A stretch of DNA of 64,000 nucleotides from an uncultured Marinobacterium sp. (GCA_947501565.1 CANMWJ010000003.1:186001-250000); one strand, 5' to 3'. Counted from the first letter of the stretch, positions 7,921 to 17,152 are shown. Notes: generated from the sequence alone by a model not told the origin. Numbers and translations are program-made.

Positions 7921-8973
7921 TCAGCAGCAACCACCGCCGCTGCCTTCGCCCTGACCTTCGCTTTCGAACGGCAGCAGGGTGCCGCAACCGTCGAAGATGC
8001 CGTAGTGGTTGTCCCAGGTACCGATGAAATCGAAGTGTGGCTGGAAGCGGGTATCGTGCAGCATCCGCCAGGTGTTGCCACATACCGGGAAGACTTTTCC
8101 CTTCTCGATACGGTGGTGCGCGTCCAGCTCAAACACCTCCGGCATATGCTCGATGGTGCCCTTGTAGACAACAGCCTGACCGTAATCTTCGCAGGCGTCT
8201 TCCAGCTCAGGGATCTTGAACAGTCGGTAGGTGGCGGAGTAGAAACCGATATGACCGATCTTGCGTTCGATCCGCTCGTTATCGATGGTGATCGGACGAT
8301 CGTTCACCAGACGAGGATCGGTAAAGCCCGCCTTCTTCGCCAGACGCAGGAAATCGTTCCAGTAGAGCGCACCGGAGAGGCATTCGCCGTACAACTCAGG
8401 ATCCTGCTTCAGCGATTCCGGAATGCGACGGTCGGCGTAAACGTCGGAGAAATAGAGTTCACCACCCGGTTTCAGCAGGCGGTAGGCTTCGCGGAAGACC
8501 GCTTCTTTATCCGGGCTCAGGTTGATCACACAGTTGGAGACGATGATATCGAAGCTGTTGTCAGGCAGGTCCAGTTCGTCCAGCTTCTCGATGTAACCCT
8601 TGCGGAACTCTACGTTACCTGCGGCATAACCGAAGGTGTCACGGTGGTAGTCCAGATGACGATTGGCCACGTCCAGCTGGGCATCGGTCATATCCACACC
8701 CACTACGCGACCGGCTTCGCCGACAAACTGGGAGAGCACGTAGCAATCAAGACCGCTGCCGCTGCCCAGATCCAGAATGGCGCAACCTTTCAGCTGCTCG
8801 GGTGCCACCAGACCGCAACCGTAATAACGTGCCATCACCTCGTCATGCACCTTAGAAAGCGCATCTTTTACATACCTAGGGATCGCGTCATCCGTGCAGC
8901 AAGCGTTGGTCTGCAGGTCATCGCTGCCCTGCAGGACTTCGCCGTAATACTCCTGAACCTGTTCGTGCATCAT
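7921..8973 (-). CDS. arsM: Arsenite S-adenosylmethionine methyltransferase
   Basis: A 350-residue soluble class I methyltransferase. The SAM-binding motif I is AILDLGSGSGLDCYVLSQ (about residues 65-82), with the following acidic GVDMTDAQL. Conserved cysteines expected to bind As(III) are present: CC at about residues 25-26 in NACCTDD, one in IIVSNCVINLSPDK and one in GECLSGAL. The tail ends GSGGGCC, a further metalloid-binding-like motif. It would methylate arsenite to mono- and dimethyl species. No ArsR, ArsB or ArsC gene lies nearby, so it is a solitary resistance or processing gene. AGGAAAA precedes the ATG. Confidence 0.92.
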   Translation of the reverse strand: MMHEQVQEYYGEVLQGSDDLQTNACCTDDAIPRYVKDALSKVHDEVMARYYGCGLVAPEQLKGCAILDLGSGSGLDCYVLSQFVGEAGRVVGVDMTDAQLDVANRHLDYHRDTFGYAAGNVEFRKGYIEKLDELDLPDNSFDIIVSNCVINLSPDKEAVFREAYRLLKPGGELYFSDVYADRRIPESLKQDPELYGECLSGALYWNDFLRLAKKAGFTDPRLVNDRPITIDNERIERKIGHIGFYSATYRLFKIPELEDACEDYGQAVVYKGTIEHMPEVFELDAHHRIEKGKVFPVCGNTWRMLHDTRFQPHFDFIGTWDNHYGIFDGCGTLLPFESEGQGEGSGGGCC

Positions 8974-9018
8974 TTTTCCTGTGTTATTTCTGTCTGTTAT
9001 CCGGCGCCGTTATCCGGT

Positions 9019-11199
9019 TTATCCCACTTCAGAGACGACCTGTGCCTTTGTAAGCCAGCTCTCTTCCGGTTGGGGTTTGCTGAATAAAAAGCCCTGAACA
9101 TGGTGGCAACTAAGCTGGAGTAAAATATCCCGCTGCTCAGTTTCTTCCACACCTTCAGCGATCACATCCATCCCCAGTTCACGTGCCACCGCAATAATTG
9201 CCGCTACGATCTGCACGTCATTACTGCCCTCGCTCAGATCGGACACAAAACTGCGATCGATCTTCAGCTTATTAAATGGCAGCTGCTTCAGCTGGGAGAA
9301 CGACGAGTAACCCGTACCGAAATCATCAATCGAGAAAGAGAGTCCGAACGCTTTCAGCTTCAGAATCAGTTGTTCAGCTTCGTCAAAGTTCTCGATCAGG
9401 ACGGATTCGGTGATCTCCAGCTCAAACAGTTCCGGTGATACCCCGGAGGAGCTGATGATCTCCTGTACCCGCGTGACAAAGTCTTTCGCCTGCAGCTGAC
9501 GTGGACTGACATTCACTGCCACCGGCAGCACATCCAATCCCGCCTGCTGACGTCGCTGCAGGAAGCGCGCGCTCTCCTCCAGTACCCAGTATCCCAGCTC
9601 CACGATAATTCCGGTCTGCTCTGCCAGACCGATAAATACCGCAGGTGGCAGCAAACCTTCGGTAGGATGCTGCCAGCGCACAAGAGCTTCAAAACCACAG
9701 GGTTGATCGTTCTCAAGATCGATCACCGGCTGATAGTGCAACCGCAGCTCATTTGCCGGGATCGCTTTACGCAGCTGCTGCTCAAGCAGCATGTTACGCA
9801 TCGCCTGCATCTGCATCTGGGGATCAAAGAAGGTGAAGTGCCCTTTGCCAGCACGCTTACTGGCGTAGAGTGCCAGATCCGCGTGTCGCATCACCGTTTC
9901 CAGATCCGAACCGTCTTGCGGCAATAAGACGATCCCCATGGAGGCGTGAATCACCAACTCGCGCCCCTGCACATGATAGGGCTGCTGCAGGTTATATTGC
10001 AGCTTCTCCGCCAGAATCGATGCCTGCTCACCGGAGCTGATCTCCTGTAGCAAAATCGCAAATTCGTCGCCGCCAAAGCGGGAGATAAGGTCACTGGCCC
10101 GCGGAAAGTGGCGTAATCGATCAGCCACTTCACACAACAGCTGATCACCCACCTCATGGCCAAACGCATCGTTCACCCGCTTAAAGTCATCCAGATCAAG
10201 GTAGAGCAAAGCGCCACCGATCTGCTGACGTTTAATCTGTTTCAGCACCTGCTCGATCTGGGTTTGCATCAGGTTGCGGTTCGCAAGGCCGGTCAGCCCG
10301 TCATGAAACGCGATGTTCTCCAGCTCTTCGGTCTGGTCTTTTACCAGTACACGTAAGCGCGCTGGTTCGTTCAGCATGCGGTAGGTGAAGAACGCCAACA
10401 AAAGCGCCAGCACCAGACTGATCGACATCCCCTGCACCATCGCCGATGTGAAGCTTACACCGTAGGGCAAACTCAAACGCAGGAACCAGCTGCCGTTAGG
10501 GATCGGGATAGAAACGGAAACAATATCGCTCTCGGCGTGCGCAGCAACAGAACGCGCAAACACTTCGGTCTGGTTGGTGTCTGGATTAAGAAACAGCAGC
10601 TCATAGGAGTAACCACGCTGCTCAAGCTCTCTTAGCTCGGTTACTTTGAGCAGGTCTTCCAAGTAGATCAGGGCAGAAGCAAATCCCCAGAACTGCTCAA
10701 CGCCGTATTTGTTGGAGAGAAAGACCGGGTTGCGCCCAATCACTGCAATGCCGCCCTGAATAAGCTCGAAGGGCCCCGCCAGCGTAAGGCGTTTTTCCCG
10801 CACCGCACGTTGCGCTTCACCTTTGCGCTTGTCATCGCGCAGGATGTTGTGCCCGATCGCTTTCTCATTGCCGGCAAGCGGATAGATTTTTCTGACGATA
10901 CCGGCAGGCGCAAGCTGAAGATTGGAGATACCGCCCTGCATGGCGATCAAGTCAGCAGCATACTGTTCAAATTCGTCCAGATCGCCCTGATGGCGACGTA
11001 CTTCCATACCCAGAACCTGGGTGGCACCAAGGGAGCGGTTCAGACGGCGAGAGATTGCATCGGCCTGACCGGAGGCAATTTCAGTAAGAAAGTGGTGATG
11101 CTCGGTTTCGGTTAACGAGCGATTGAGAGAGGTCCAGTAATAACCAATGATACTGACAACGATAAACACCGCTGTGGCGATGAACAGGCTTTTTCTCAA
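9019..11199 (-). CDS. Membrane-bound GGDEF/EAL cyclic-di-GMP enzyme with periplasmic sensor
   Basis: A 726-residue protein. Membrane helix 1 is at about residues 5-24. A periplasmic CHASE-like sensor of about 220 residues follows, then helix 2 (SISLVLALLLAFFTYRML). The GGDEF domain has the intact SRFGGDEFAILL active loop, and the C-terminal EAL domain keeps FEALVRWQHP, the IDDFGTGYSSF loop and DVIAEGVEE. Both diguanylate cyclase and phosphodiesterase motifs look complete. The start is a TTG at 11199 with GGAG seven bases ahead; no ATG fits the N-terminal membrane helix. It is transcribed away from slyD-side genes as a single unit. Confidence 0.92.
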   Translation of the reverse strand: MRKSLFIATAVFIVVSIIGYYWTSLNRSLTETEHHHFLTEIASGQADAISRRLNRSLGATQVLGMEVRRHQGDLDEFEQYAADLIAMQGGISNLQLAPAGIVRKIYPLAGNEKAIGHNILRDDKRKGEAQRAVREKRLTLAGPFELIQGGIAVIGRNPVFLSNKYGVEQFWGFASALIYLEDLLKVTELRELEQRGYSYELLFLNPDTNQTEVFARSVAAHAESDIVSVSIPIPNGSWFLRLSLPYGVSFTSAMVQGMSISLVLALLLAFFTYRMLNEPARLRVLVKDQTEELENIAFHDGLTGLANRNLMQTQIEQVLKQIKRQQIGGALLYLDLDDFKRVNDAFGHEVGDQLLCEVADRLRHFPRASDLISRFGGDEFAILLQEISSGEQASILAEKLQYNLQQPYHVQGRELVIHASMGIVLLPQDGSDLETVMRHADLALYASKRAGKGHFTFFDPQMQMQAMRNMLLEQQLRKAIPANELRLHYQPVIDLENDQPCGFEALVRWQHPTEGLLPPAVFIGLAEQTGIIVELGYWVLEESARFLQRRQQAGLDVLPVAVNVSPRQLQAKDFVTRVQEIISSSGVSPELFELEITESVLIENFDEAEQLILKLKAFGLSFSIDDFGTGYSSFSQLKQLPFNKLKIDRSFVSDLSEGSNDVQIVAAIIAVARELGMDVIAEGVEETEQRDILLQLSCHHVQGFLFSKPQPEESWLTKAQVVSEVG

Positions 11200-11238
11200 C
11201 TTGTACTCCTGAACTCAAGTCCTGCGCGAAGCAGAGAG

Positions 11239-11268
11239 ATCCGTGACTGGCCCAGGCCAATCACGGAT
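11239..11268. terminator. Hairpin between slyD and the GGDEF/EAL gene
   Basis: ATCCGTGACTGGCC pairs with GGCCAATCACGGAT, nearly perfect over 14 bases, directly after the slyD stop on the minus strand. The T-run is weak, so it may act as a terminator or as a processing hairpin. Confidence 0.5.
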
Positions 11269-11294
11269 TTCCGAGTAACACGTGTGTTGCGGGC

Positions 11295-11777
11295 TTAGTG
11301 CTGGTGACCACCTACACCGTGAGCGTGACCGTGCTCTACTTCTTCGTCGGATGCTGCGCGTACTTCCACCACTTCAACGCTGAAGTTCAGAACCTGACCC
11401 GCCATCGGGTGGTTGCCATCCAGAGTCACACCATCTTCTTCAACTTTGATAACAGTTACTGGCTGCTCACCCCATGGCGCCTGCGCCATGAACTGCATGC
11501 CTACTTCCACGCTTTCCACACCTTCAAAGTTTTCGTGTGGTACTTTCTGGATCATCTCTTCGTGAACTTCACCGTAACCTTCAGAAGGCTCAACGCGCAC
11601 ATCCAGTTTGTCACCAACCTGTTTACCCAGCAGTGCGTTCTCCAGACCTGGAATGATGTTCTGCGCACCACACAGGAACGGCAACGGCTCCTGGCCTTCG
11701 GAGGAATCCATCACCTCACCAGCATCGTTCTTAAGGGTGTAGTGGATCTGGACAACGGTTTTTTCTGCGATCTGCAT
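11295..11777 (-). CDS. slyD: FKBP-type peptidyl-prolyl isomerase SlyD
   Basis: A 160-residue cytosolic prolyl isomerase and metallochaperone. The split FKBP domain is clear (VVQIHYTLKNDAGEVMDSSE, then LPFLCGAQNIIPGLENALLG), interrupted by an IF (insert-in-flap) chaperone domain near residues 70-120. The histidine-rich tail HGHAHGVGGHQH is short compared with E. coli, suggesting reduced nickel binding. The start at 11777 is chosen over an upstream ATG because GGAG lies eight bases ahead and the family begins here (MQIAEKTVVQ). Confidence 0.93.
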   Translation of the reverse strand: MQIAEKTVVQIHYTLKNDAGEVMDSSEGQEPLPFLCGAQNIIPGLENALLGKQVGDKLDVRVEPSEGYGEVHEEMIQKVPHENFEGVESVEVGMQFMAQAPWGEQPVTVIKVEEDGVTLDGNHPMAGQVLNFSVEVVEVRAASDEEVEHGHAHGVGGHQH

Positions 11778-11908
11778 TGAGAGATTCTCCATTGGCGGGA
11801 AGCGCCTGGGCACCGCCCTATTTAGTTAAGAGCCCCATCATAACCCTCAACAATGCACGGCGACCAGTATTCCGGAATAATCGCTCCCGCAATACGGACA
11901 GCGGAAAC

Positions 11909-12886
11909 TCAGCTACGGCTGAATTCGCCCCGATCAGCGTGCCAGCGCCAGATATTTTCCGGATTCAGATGCACCCCACCGATCCAACGATCGATCCCAT
12001 GCCCCTGCAGCCAGTCCAGCTCCCCGTTCAGCAACGCGACACCGGCCGCGGTCAGGTTAAGCTGCTGACTGAGAAAAGCCTCATCCGGCCCGAACATACC
12101 CGGCAGTTTAAATGCTGTGCCGTCGGCCGTTTCCAGCAGCGCGGTTTCACTTTCCAGCATCCCTTTGATAAATAACCAGAAAGAGGAATCCCCCATAAAC
12201 GGCGTTTCCTCCCGATTACGCACATTGCCAAACAATTCACCCGGTTTATGCACCCCCTCAGCTACCGCTTGCAGGATCTGGCGTTCGGTACGGTTAACCC
12301 CCTGCGCATCCGGGTACTCTTGCAGCATACGTTGCATCCCCGGCAGCAAATACGGCAGGCAGCTGAGGTCACGGCGCAACAGCGCACTCAAAGGGCGAGG
12401 ATTGGCAGCCGTAAACGCAAACCAGGCTTCATCGGCAGCCTGCAACTGCTCAGGCGTAACTGTACTGCGATTATTGTTGAACGCTTCCTGCATCTCATCC
12501 GCCGATCCCATTCCCAGAAGAAACGGTGCAAACACGATCTGTGGCAAAGGCAAACCTTGTGCGGCATCCGAGTTGTACCAGCTCAGCAACTGCAGCAGGT
12601 GCAACTGATCGTACAGCTCCGGCGAGTTCCAGATCACCACCTCGCCTTTGTTAGCGCCACTGATAAACATCGCATCCCGTGCCTGAAAGTGGGTTAACGC
12701 CTCAAACTCGCTGGCCCAACCACAGTGATGAATGAAGTTGGCACGTACCTGGGACATCTCATCCAGGGTCAGCTGGGCTGGCACAGGCCCGTCATGCAGC
12801 ACATCGCTCCAGGCCAAAAAACGCCCCTCAATACCTGCGTTTTTCAGAGCTTCATTCGCATTGTCGCCGTTGGTTATATGCAGCAT
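11909..12886 (-). CDS. DUF1835 domain-containing protein
   Basis: A 325-residue soluble protein. The N-terminus MLHITNGDNANEALKNAGI, followed by the FLAWSDVLHDGPVP block, is the hallmark of DUF1835. The C-terminal half matches the DUF3658-type partner region (GYxWLQGHG-like segment ending the protein). No catalytic motif is established for the family. It is monocistronic on the minus strand, with slyD 130 bases downstream. Confidence 0.82.
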   Translation of the reverse strand: MLHITNGDNANEALKNAGIEGRFLAWSDVLHDGPVPAQLTLDEMSQVRANFIHHCGWASEFEALTHFQARDAMFISGANKGEVVIWNSPELYDQLHLLQLLSWYNSDAAQGLPLPQIVFAPFLLGMGSADEMQEAFNNNRSTVTPEQLQAADEAWFAFTAANPRPLSALLRRDLSCLPYLLPGMQRMLQEYPDAQGVNRTERQILQAVAEGVHKPGELFGNVRNREETPFMGDSSFWLFIKGMLESETALLETADGTAFKLPGMFGPDEAFLSQQLNLTAAGVALLNGELDWLQGHGIDRWIGGVHLNPENIWRWHADRGEFSRS

Positions 12887-13097
12887 GGTTACTCCCTGCT
12901 TTCAATCTAGTGGGTATCTGATCGGCCCATTGTACTGCGAACCGCATAGGCGCAGGTATGTTGTTTTTTAATGAAAATTTGCTTGTTGAGCTGGATAAAT
13001 CCAGAAACCCCATCCATCCTTCAATGAACGCTCAAAAACACCAAACTGTGTGGTTTAGGGCGATATTCTTTGTTAGTTCGTTCAGGAAGCGTTGTCG

Positions 13098-13439
13098 ATG
13101 AAGTATTGGCCAACCAGAAGTAAACCTGTAATCGCGACTATTGCAGCCCTGTGCCTCCCTCTGCTTGGCGGTTGTATGGACGATAAACCCAAGTCATCTG
13201 CCAGTGGCGAATCCCTGTTTAACCATTACTGCGCCAGCTGCCACCAACAGTCCGGTACGGGCTCTTTTCTGGAAGGTATACCCGCCAACCGGGACACCAA
13301 ACTTACGCAGCAGGAAGTGGTAAATCTGGTGCTGTATGGACGCGAAGACAAACCCGGCATGCCCCAGTTTCGCGACCAGCTAACACCAACGCAGGCAAAA
13401 AAAGTGGCCGAACACCTGCTGGAAACGCTTAAGCAGTAA
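13098..13439 (+). CDS. c-type cytochrome, lipoprotein
   Basis: A 113-residue protein with a lipoprotein signal: a positive start, a hydrophobic stretch, and the lipobox LGGC near residue 26. A single heme c site, CASCH, follows at about residues 45-49 within the class I motif LFNHYCASCHQQSGTG. The distal methionine ligand is probably in GMPQFRDQL. This predicts a small periplasmic electron carrier tethered to a membrane. The ATG at 13098 has AGGAAG eight bases ahead; a TTG two codons earlier is less likely. There is no oxidase or dehydrogenase partner nearby. Confidence 0.87.
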   Translation: MKYWPTRSKPVIATIAALCLPLLGGCMDDKPKSSASGESLFNHYCASCHQQSGTGSFLEGIPANRDTKLTQQEVVNLVLYGREDKPGMPQFRDQLTPTQAKKVAEHLLETLKQ

Positions 13440-13613
13440 CACCCATCTGCCCCGCCAACACATAAACGCCTGGCAGTCGGCGACTCTCTTTTCACGCTTA
13501 TAGGGTAGTTAACTGCCTAATAACACAGGATTTATCCTTTATATCGATTGATCTTTTCCGGCTTGCGTTCAACACTGTCAGATACCGCACCACAAAAAGC
13601 AGGACAAGCGCAC

Positions 13614-14279
13614 ATGGATACAGAACTGAGCATCATCGAAACCCGCGTTATTGGTTGCCTTCTGGAGAAGGAGTCGACCACCCCCGACCAGTACCCTCTC
13701 TCCCTGAACGGCCTCACCGTTGCCTGTAACCAGAAAAGTAACCGCGAACCCGTCATGCAACTCACGGATAGTGAAGTACAGGACGCCCTGGATACTCTGG
13801 CCGCCAAACGTCTGATCCGGGAGGAGAGCGGATTCGGCAGCCGCGTGGTGAAATACAAACACCGTTTCTGTAACACCGAGTTCAGCGAACTGCAGCTCAG
13901 CGCGCAGGAGCGCGGCATTCTCTGCGTTCTTTTCCTACGCGGCCCACAGACACCGGGCGAGCTGCGTACCCGTACCAACCGCTTGTGCGAATTCAGCGAC
14001 GTACATCAGGTTGAAAACTGCCTGCAAGGGATGGCCGAAAAAGAAACGCCGTTGGTAGTGAAATTGCCGCGGGAAGCGGGCAAACGGGAATCACGCTATG
14101 CCCACCTGTTTAACGGTGAGATCGATCTGGAGGCGTTGCAGCAGGCCGCCAGCACAGCAGCCCCCGTCCAGAGTACCTCTGCGGACAATAGCCGAATTGA
14201 TGCACTGGAACAAACGGTCGCGGCACTTCAGGAAGAGGTGGAAATGCTGAAACAGAAGATCGAGGAGTTAGGCGGGTAA
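13614..14279 (+). CDS. yceH: YceH family protein (DUF480)
   Basis: A 221-residue soluble protein of two winged-helix-like domains (DUF480). The signature region [20 protein letters not shown], followed by [17 protein letters not shown], is at residues 10-45. The C-terminal portion is a coiled coil ([20 protein letters not shown]), usual in the family. DNA binding is suspected but not proven. The ATG at 13614 is preceded by AGGAC; the family starts here, so the upstream open frame is not used. It ends before a shared terminator. Confidence 0.92.
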   Translation: MDTELSIIETRVIGCLLEKESTTPDQYPLSLNGLTVACNQKSNREPVMQLTDSEVQDALDTLAAKRLIREESGFGSRVVKYKHRFCNTEFSELQLSAQERGILCVLFLRGPQTPGELRTRTNRLCEFSDVHQVENCLQGMAEKETPLVVKLPREAGKRESRYAHLFNGEIDLEALQQAASTAAPVQSTSADNSRIDALEQTVAALQEEVEMLKQKIEELGG

Positions 14280-14302
14280 CCGCAGCGGTTATTCATTATT
14301 AA

Positions 14303-14344
14303 AAAAGGCAGTCCCGCTCAAACGAGAGAGCAGAGCTGCCTTTT
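14303..14344. terminator. Bidirectional terminator between yceH and DUF465 gene
   Basis: AAAAGGCAG and CTGCCTTTT form a nine-base stem around a 24-base loop, with A-rich left and T-rich right flanks. It serves the two convergent genes. Confidence 0.75.
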
Positions 14345-14347
14345 AGT

Positions 14348-14593
14348 TTACGCCGCGCGAACGCGCAGCATTTCGAACAGTTCATCCTTCAGCTGTAGCC
14401 GTCGCAATTTCATGCTTTCGTAGATTTCATCGCTGGTCGGCACATTGGATTCGGCCAAGCCACACAGTCTGTGGTCCAGCTTGTGATATTCAGCGGCTTT
14501 AGCCGCAAAATCGGGGTTGGTGTGCTTAAGTTGGTGTATCCGCTCACGGTGTTGCGGAAACTCTTTGTACAGGCTGTGATTCAGATCGGCCAT
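14348..14593 (-). CDS. DUF465 (YdcH-like) small protein
   Basis: An 81-residue helical protein of the YdcH/DUF465 family. The family signature is the HxLHxxI-type start (FPQHRERIHQLKHTNPDFAA) and the C-terminal LRRLQLKDELFEML. It likely forms an alpha-helical hairpin; the function is unknown. GGAG lies eight bases before the ATG at 14593, which is preferred over an ATG three codons upstream. Confidence 0.85.
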   Translation of the reverse strand: MADLNHSLYKEFPQHRERIHQLKHTNPDFAAKAAEYHKLDHRLCGLAESNVPTSDEIYESMKLRRLQLKDELFEMLRVRAA

Positions 14594-14710
14594 ATAGCGC
14601 ACTCCATCACAGGGTTAATCGATGAGGGGAAAGCCTCAAGGTTAATTTTAGTTAGCGCCCTCCCCCATCGCCATCTCGTCAGCATGCAGGTTTCTCATGT
14701 GATCGTTTCC

Positions 14711-14780
14711 GTTGGGCATCGCTGCGCGATGGCCAACCTACATGACAGATAGGTTGGCGACGCGCACAGCGACTCCCACC
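14711..14780. repeat. REP-like palindromic pair, family 1
   Basis: GTTGGGCATCGCTGCGCGAT followed by GGCCAACCTAC, then AGGTTGGCGACG with CAGCGACTCCCACC. It pairs the two half-types seen elsewhere (the CATCGCTGCG type and the AGTCGCT type). Confidence 0.85.
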
Positions 14781-14803
14781 AGCATAAGACCATCGACCTC
14801 TTT

Positions 14804-14847
14804 CCATATATTTTTTGTATGGTTTACCATATTCATTATGTATTTTT
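14804..14847 (+). promoter_or_regulatory. 44-bp control module upstream of the dioxygenase (copy A)
   Basis: CCATATAT-N4-TGTATGG-N14-TATGTATTTTT. Exactly the same words and spacings occur at 17153-17196 next to the lysR gene. The CCATA/TATGG arms are an inverted repeat of the T-N11-A kind bound by LysR proteins. A perfect TATGGT-TT-ACCATA palindrome overlaps it at 14818-14831. Confidence 0.6.
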
Positions 14848-14976
14848 TTTAATATCAAATCATGAGTACAGTAATTTCTATCGTTTCCACCTGGCTCGAT
14901 ACGACGATGGTGGCTGAGCTACCGACCGTTGTAGTCCACATCCAATAATAAAAATCTGTACTTAGAGGAATAGATA

Positions 14977-15948
14977 ATGAGCGTCATTCACAAACAAAAA
15001 ATCGAAGGCCCATCCGCATGGAAAGGAAAAGATATTAAGGATGACGACTCATGGATCTATCACTGGTCTGATGAATCCATTGGCGTGCTCGAAAAAGCCT
15101 TGGAGAACGTCAAACAAAAAGGACTGACTGTCCCAGACTTTACCAAAGAAGACTTCCCGATCAGTGCACTCTCAGAAGAGATCAACTACTTCAACGAAGA
15201 GTTGGAAAACGGTAAAGGTTTCATCGTAATTCGCGGTTTGCCCATCGAGCGCTACACCGATGACGAAGCCGCCATCATTTACTACGGCCTGGGTCTTCAT
15301 ATGGGCACGCCGGTTTCTCAAAATATGAACGGCGATATGCTCGGACATGTAAAAAACATCGGCGCCTTAGATCCAAAGCAGGTTCGCGTGTATGAGACCA
15401 ATGAATATCTGCCTTATCATGCCGACTTATCCGATGTCGTAGGTTTGCTTTGTCTGCGCAAAGCGAAATCAGGCGGTATGAGCAGCCTTTCAAGTGCGAT
15501 GACGCTGTTTAATGAAATTCTGGAAAAACACCCAGAGTATCTTGGAATTCTTCACCGCCACTTCCTGTTAGAGCATCTTAATGACGGTGACGTTGGTCAG
15601 ACACCGATCTTTAGTTATCACGAAGGCAAATTGAGCGGTATGTATTTGCGCCAGTATATAGAGATCGCGCAGGAAAATGCGGGCTTGCCGTTATCGCCTG
15701 TCGAGGTTGAAGCCCTGGACCTCGTTGATTCGATTCTGAGCGATCCGGATATTCGTTTAGATATGATGATGGAACCCGGTGATATCCAGTTTGCAAACAA
15801 CTATGCCATCTTCCACTCCCGCACAGGTTTCGAAGATTACGAGGAACTTGACCGCAGACGCCATCTTTACCGTTTATGGCTGAAGATGCCTAACTCCCGC
15901 GAGTTGGCTGCGGATTTCCCTGGTCGCAACGGTATTTCTAAACGCTAA
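14977..15948 (+). CDS. TauD/clavaminate synthase-like Fe(II)/2-oxoglutarate dioxygenase
   Basis: A 323-residue soluble non-heme iron oxygenase. The HxD iron ligands are in YLPYHADLSDVVGLLC (about residues 148 and 150). The distal histidine is in NNYAIFHSRTGFEDYEEL (about residue 279), with the 2-oxoglutarate-binding arginine some 13-16 residues later in the RRRHLYRLWL block. The H-x-R-T pattern is nearer to clavaminate synthase/gamma-butyrobetaine-type enzymes than to taurine dioxygenase. The substrate is unknown. It shares a regulatory module with the neighbouring lysR/TRAP promoter, suggesting that it processes the compound bound by the TRAP protein. Two hairpin terminators follow. Confidence 0.88.
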   Translation: MSVIHKQKIEGPSAWKGKDIKDDDSWIYHWSDESIGVLEKALENVKQKGLTVPDFTKEDFPISALSEEINYFNEELENGKGFIVIRGLPIERYTDDEAAIIYYGLGLHMGTPVSQNMNGDMLGHVKNIGALDPKQVRVYETNEYLPYHADLSDVVGLLCLRKAKSGGMSSLSSAMTLFNEILEKHPEYLGILHRHFLLEHLNDGDVGQTPIFSYHEGKLSGMYLRQYIEIAQENAGLPLSPVEVEALDLVDSILSDPDIRLDMMMEPGDIQFANNYAIFHSRTGFEDYEELDRRRHLYRLWLKMPNSRELAADFPGRNGISKR

Positions 15949-15957
15949 AGCTAAGGA

Positions 15958-16064
15958 ATTCAGACCTGATCTGACAGTTGCCGCCCCTGTTGAGTGCGAC
16001 TGTCAGGGCGAAGCCTGCTCGGTTTCCTCTCTCGAATCTTGCAGAGCTGGTCTGAATGGCTTTT
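15958..16064 (+). terminator. Composite hairpin in the dioxygenase 3' region
   Basis: The outer arms ATTCAGACC (15958-15966) and GGTCTGAAT (16049-16057) enclose an inner stem, CTGACAGT (15971-15978) with ACTGTCAG (15999-16006). A short T-run follows. It could be a large terminator or an RNA structure that stabilises the 3' end. Confidence 0.45.
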
Positions 16065-16114
16065 TAGATACCTGGCAATTCTAGTCCGATATTGGTCTCC
16101 TGATTGCACTCTTT

Positions 16115-16139
16115 GCCCACCTACTGGTGGGCTTTTTTT
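16115..16139 (+). terminator. Rho-independent terminator
   Basis: GCCCACC, loop TACT, GGTGGGC, then seven Ts. It separates the dioxygenase from the convergent lysR gene. Confidence 0.88.
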
Positions 16140-16189
16140 GTGTGCGTTGATTACGGCGTAAAAACTGAAATAGCTGTCACCGATCAGAT

Positions 16190-17116
16190 TCAGGCGAGGA
16201 CTTCGCCATCAAGTGTTCCGTCGTCGCACAGGGTCTGGATCAACTCGATGATCAATCCCTCCACTGCACGGCAGGCAGATGTATGCGGACGATCATCCAG
16301 GCGCACCAACGAGTGGATTCGCTCGATCCCGGGTTCGATCACACGCAGCGCATCCAGCTCACCACGATCCAGCTCCGCGTTCATCACATCGCGCGGGATA
16401 ATTGCGCTGGCAATGCCGTTGTTCATCATGCAGCGCAGGATCAAACCCGTGTCCTGCTCGTAACGGATATTCAGAGGACGGCGCGCCTCCAGTGCCGTCT
16501 GCTCGATATGCATACGGATATTGTGCGGGCGTGACGGCGCCACCAGCGGGTAGTCAGCCAGCTCCTCGAACAGGATAGTGCCCGACTCATGCCCCTCGGC
16601 GACCCCTTTGCCCACCAGATAGAGCGATTCGCGATAGACCGGTATCACGTGGACACGGCAGAGATCCGCCGCGTTCGGTATCAATCCAAGATCCACCTTC
16701 CCGTCCGCGATCTGACGTGCAGCGTTCACACTCATCGCATCAAAGATCTTCAGCTGCACCTCCGGAAAACGCCGTTCGCACTCTGGCAGCAGCAACGGGA
16801 CAAGCGTGTACGCCTTGGAGGCATCGATCACCACGCTCACCTCCCCCCGCGGCGAGACTTCATCGGAGATCACATCGGCACGAGCGATCTCCACCTGCCG
16901 CAGAATCAACTGCGCATGGTGCACCAGCTTTTCGCCTGCCGGGGTCAGCTGCACCCCCTTGGCACTGCGCAGGAACAACGCGGTCCCCAGGTCCTTCTCC
17001 AGCGACGCCATCTGGTGGCTCAATGCTGGCTGCGCGATAAACAACTCGCGCGCCGCAGCCGATACTCCACCGACCTCGGCCACCTTCAGGAAATATTTCA
17101 GCTGATTGAGTTTCAC
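16190..17116 (-). CDS. LysR family transcriptional regulator
   Basis: A 308-residue LysR-type regulator. The winged helix-turn-helix is at residues 1-65 (LNQLKYFLKVAEVGGVSAAA, then RELFIAQPALSHQMASLEKD). The linker helix and a two-lobe effector-binding domain follow (SVVIDASKAYTLVPLLLPEC; DLGLIPNAA). It resembles the Nac/CynR-like group. The start is one of two adjacent GTG codons (17119 or 17116); GGGAGG is better spaced for 17116. A 44-bp module lies 37 bases upstream and has a second copy before the dioxygenase gene, so it probably controls both. The inducer is unknown. Confidence 0.9.
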   Translation of the reverse strand: MKLNQLKYFLKVAEVGGVSAAARELFIAQPALSHQMASLEKDLGTALFLRSAKGVQLTPAGEKLVHHAQLILRQVEIARADVISDEVSPRGEVSVVIDASKAYTLVPLLLPECERRFPEVQLKIFDAMSVNAARQIADGKVDLGLIPNAADLCRVHVIPVYRESLYLVGKGVAEGHESGTILFEELADYPLVAPSRPHNIRMHIEQTALEARRPLNIRYEQDTGLILRCMMNNGIASAIIPRDVMNAELDRGELDALRVIEPGIERIHSLVRLDDRPHTSACRAVEGLIIELIQTLCDDGTLDGEVLA

Positions 17117-17152
17117 CACGCCCTCCCGGTCATATCCAACCTATTTTCCAAC

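Larger units (their letters stand above)
14594..14976. other. Gene-free stretch with REP pair and promoter region
   Basis: No gene is seen. The left half carries a REP pair (14711-14780). The right half carries a 44-bp module shared with the lysR upstream region, and then the ribosome binding site for the dioxygenase (TTAGAGGAATAG before the ATG at 14977). Confidence 0.6.
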
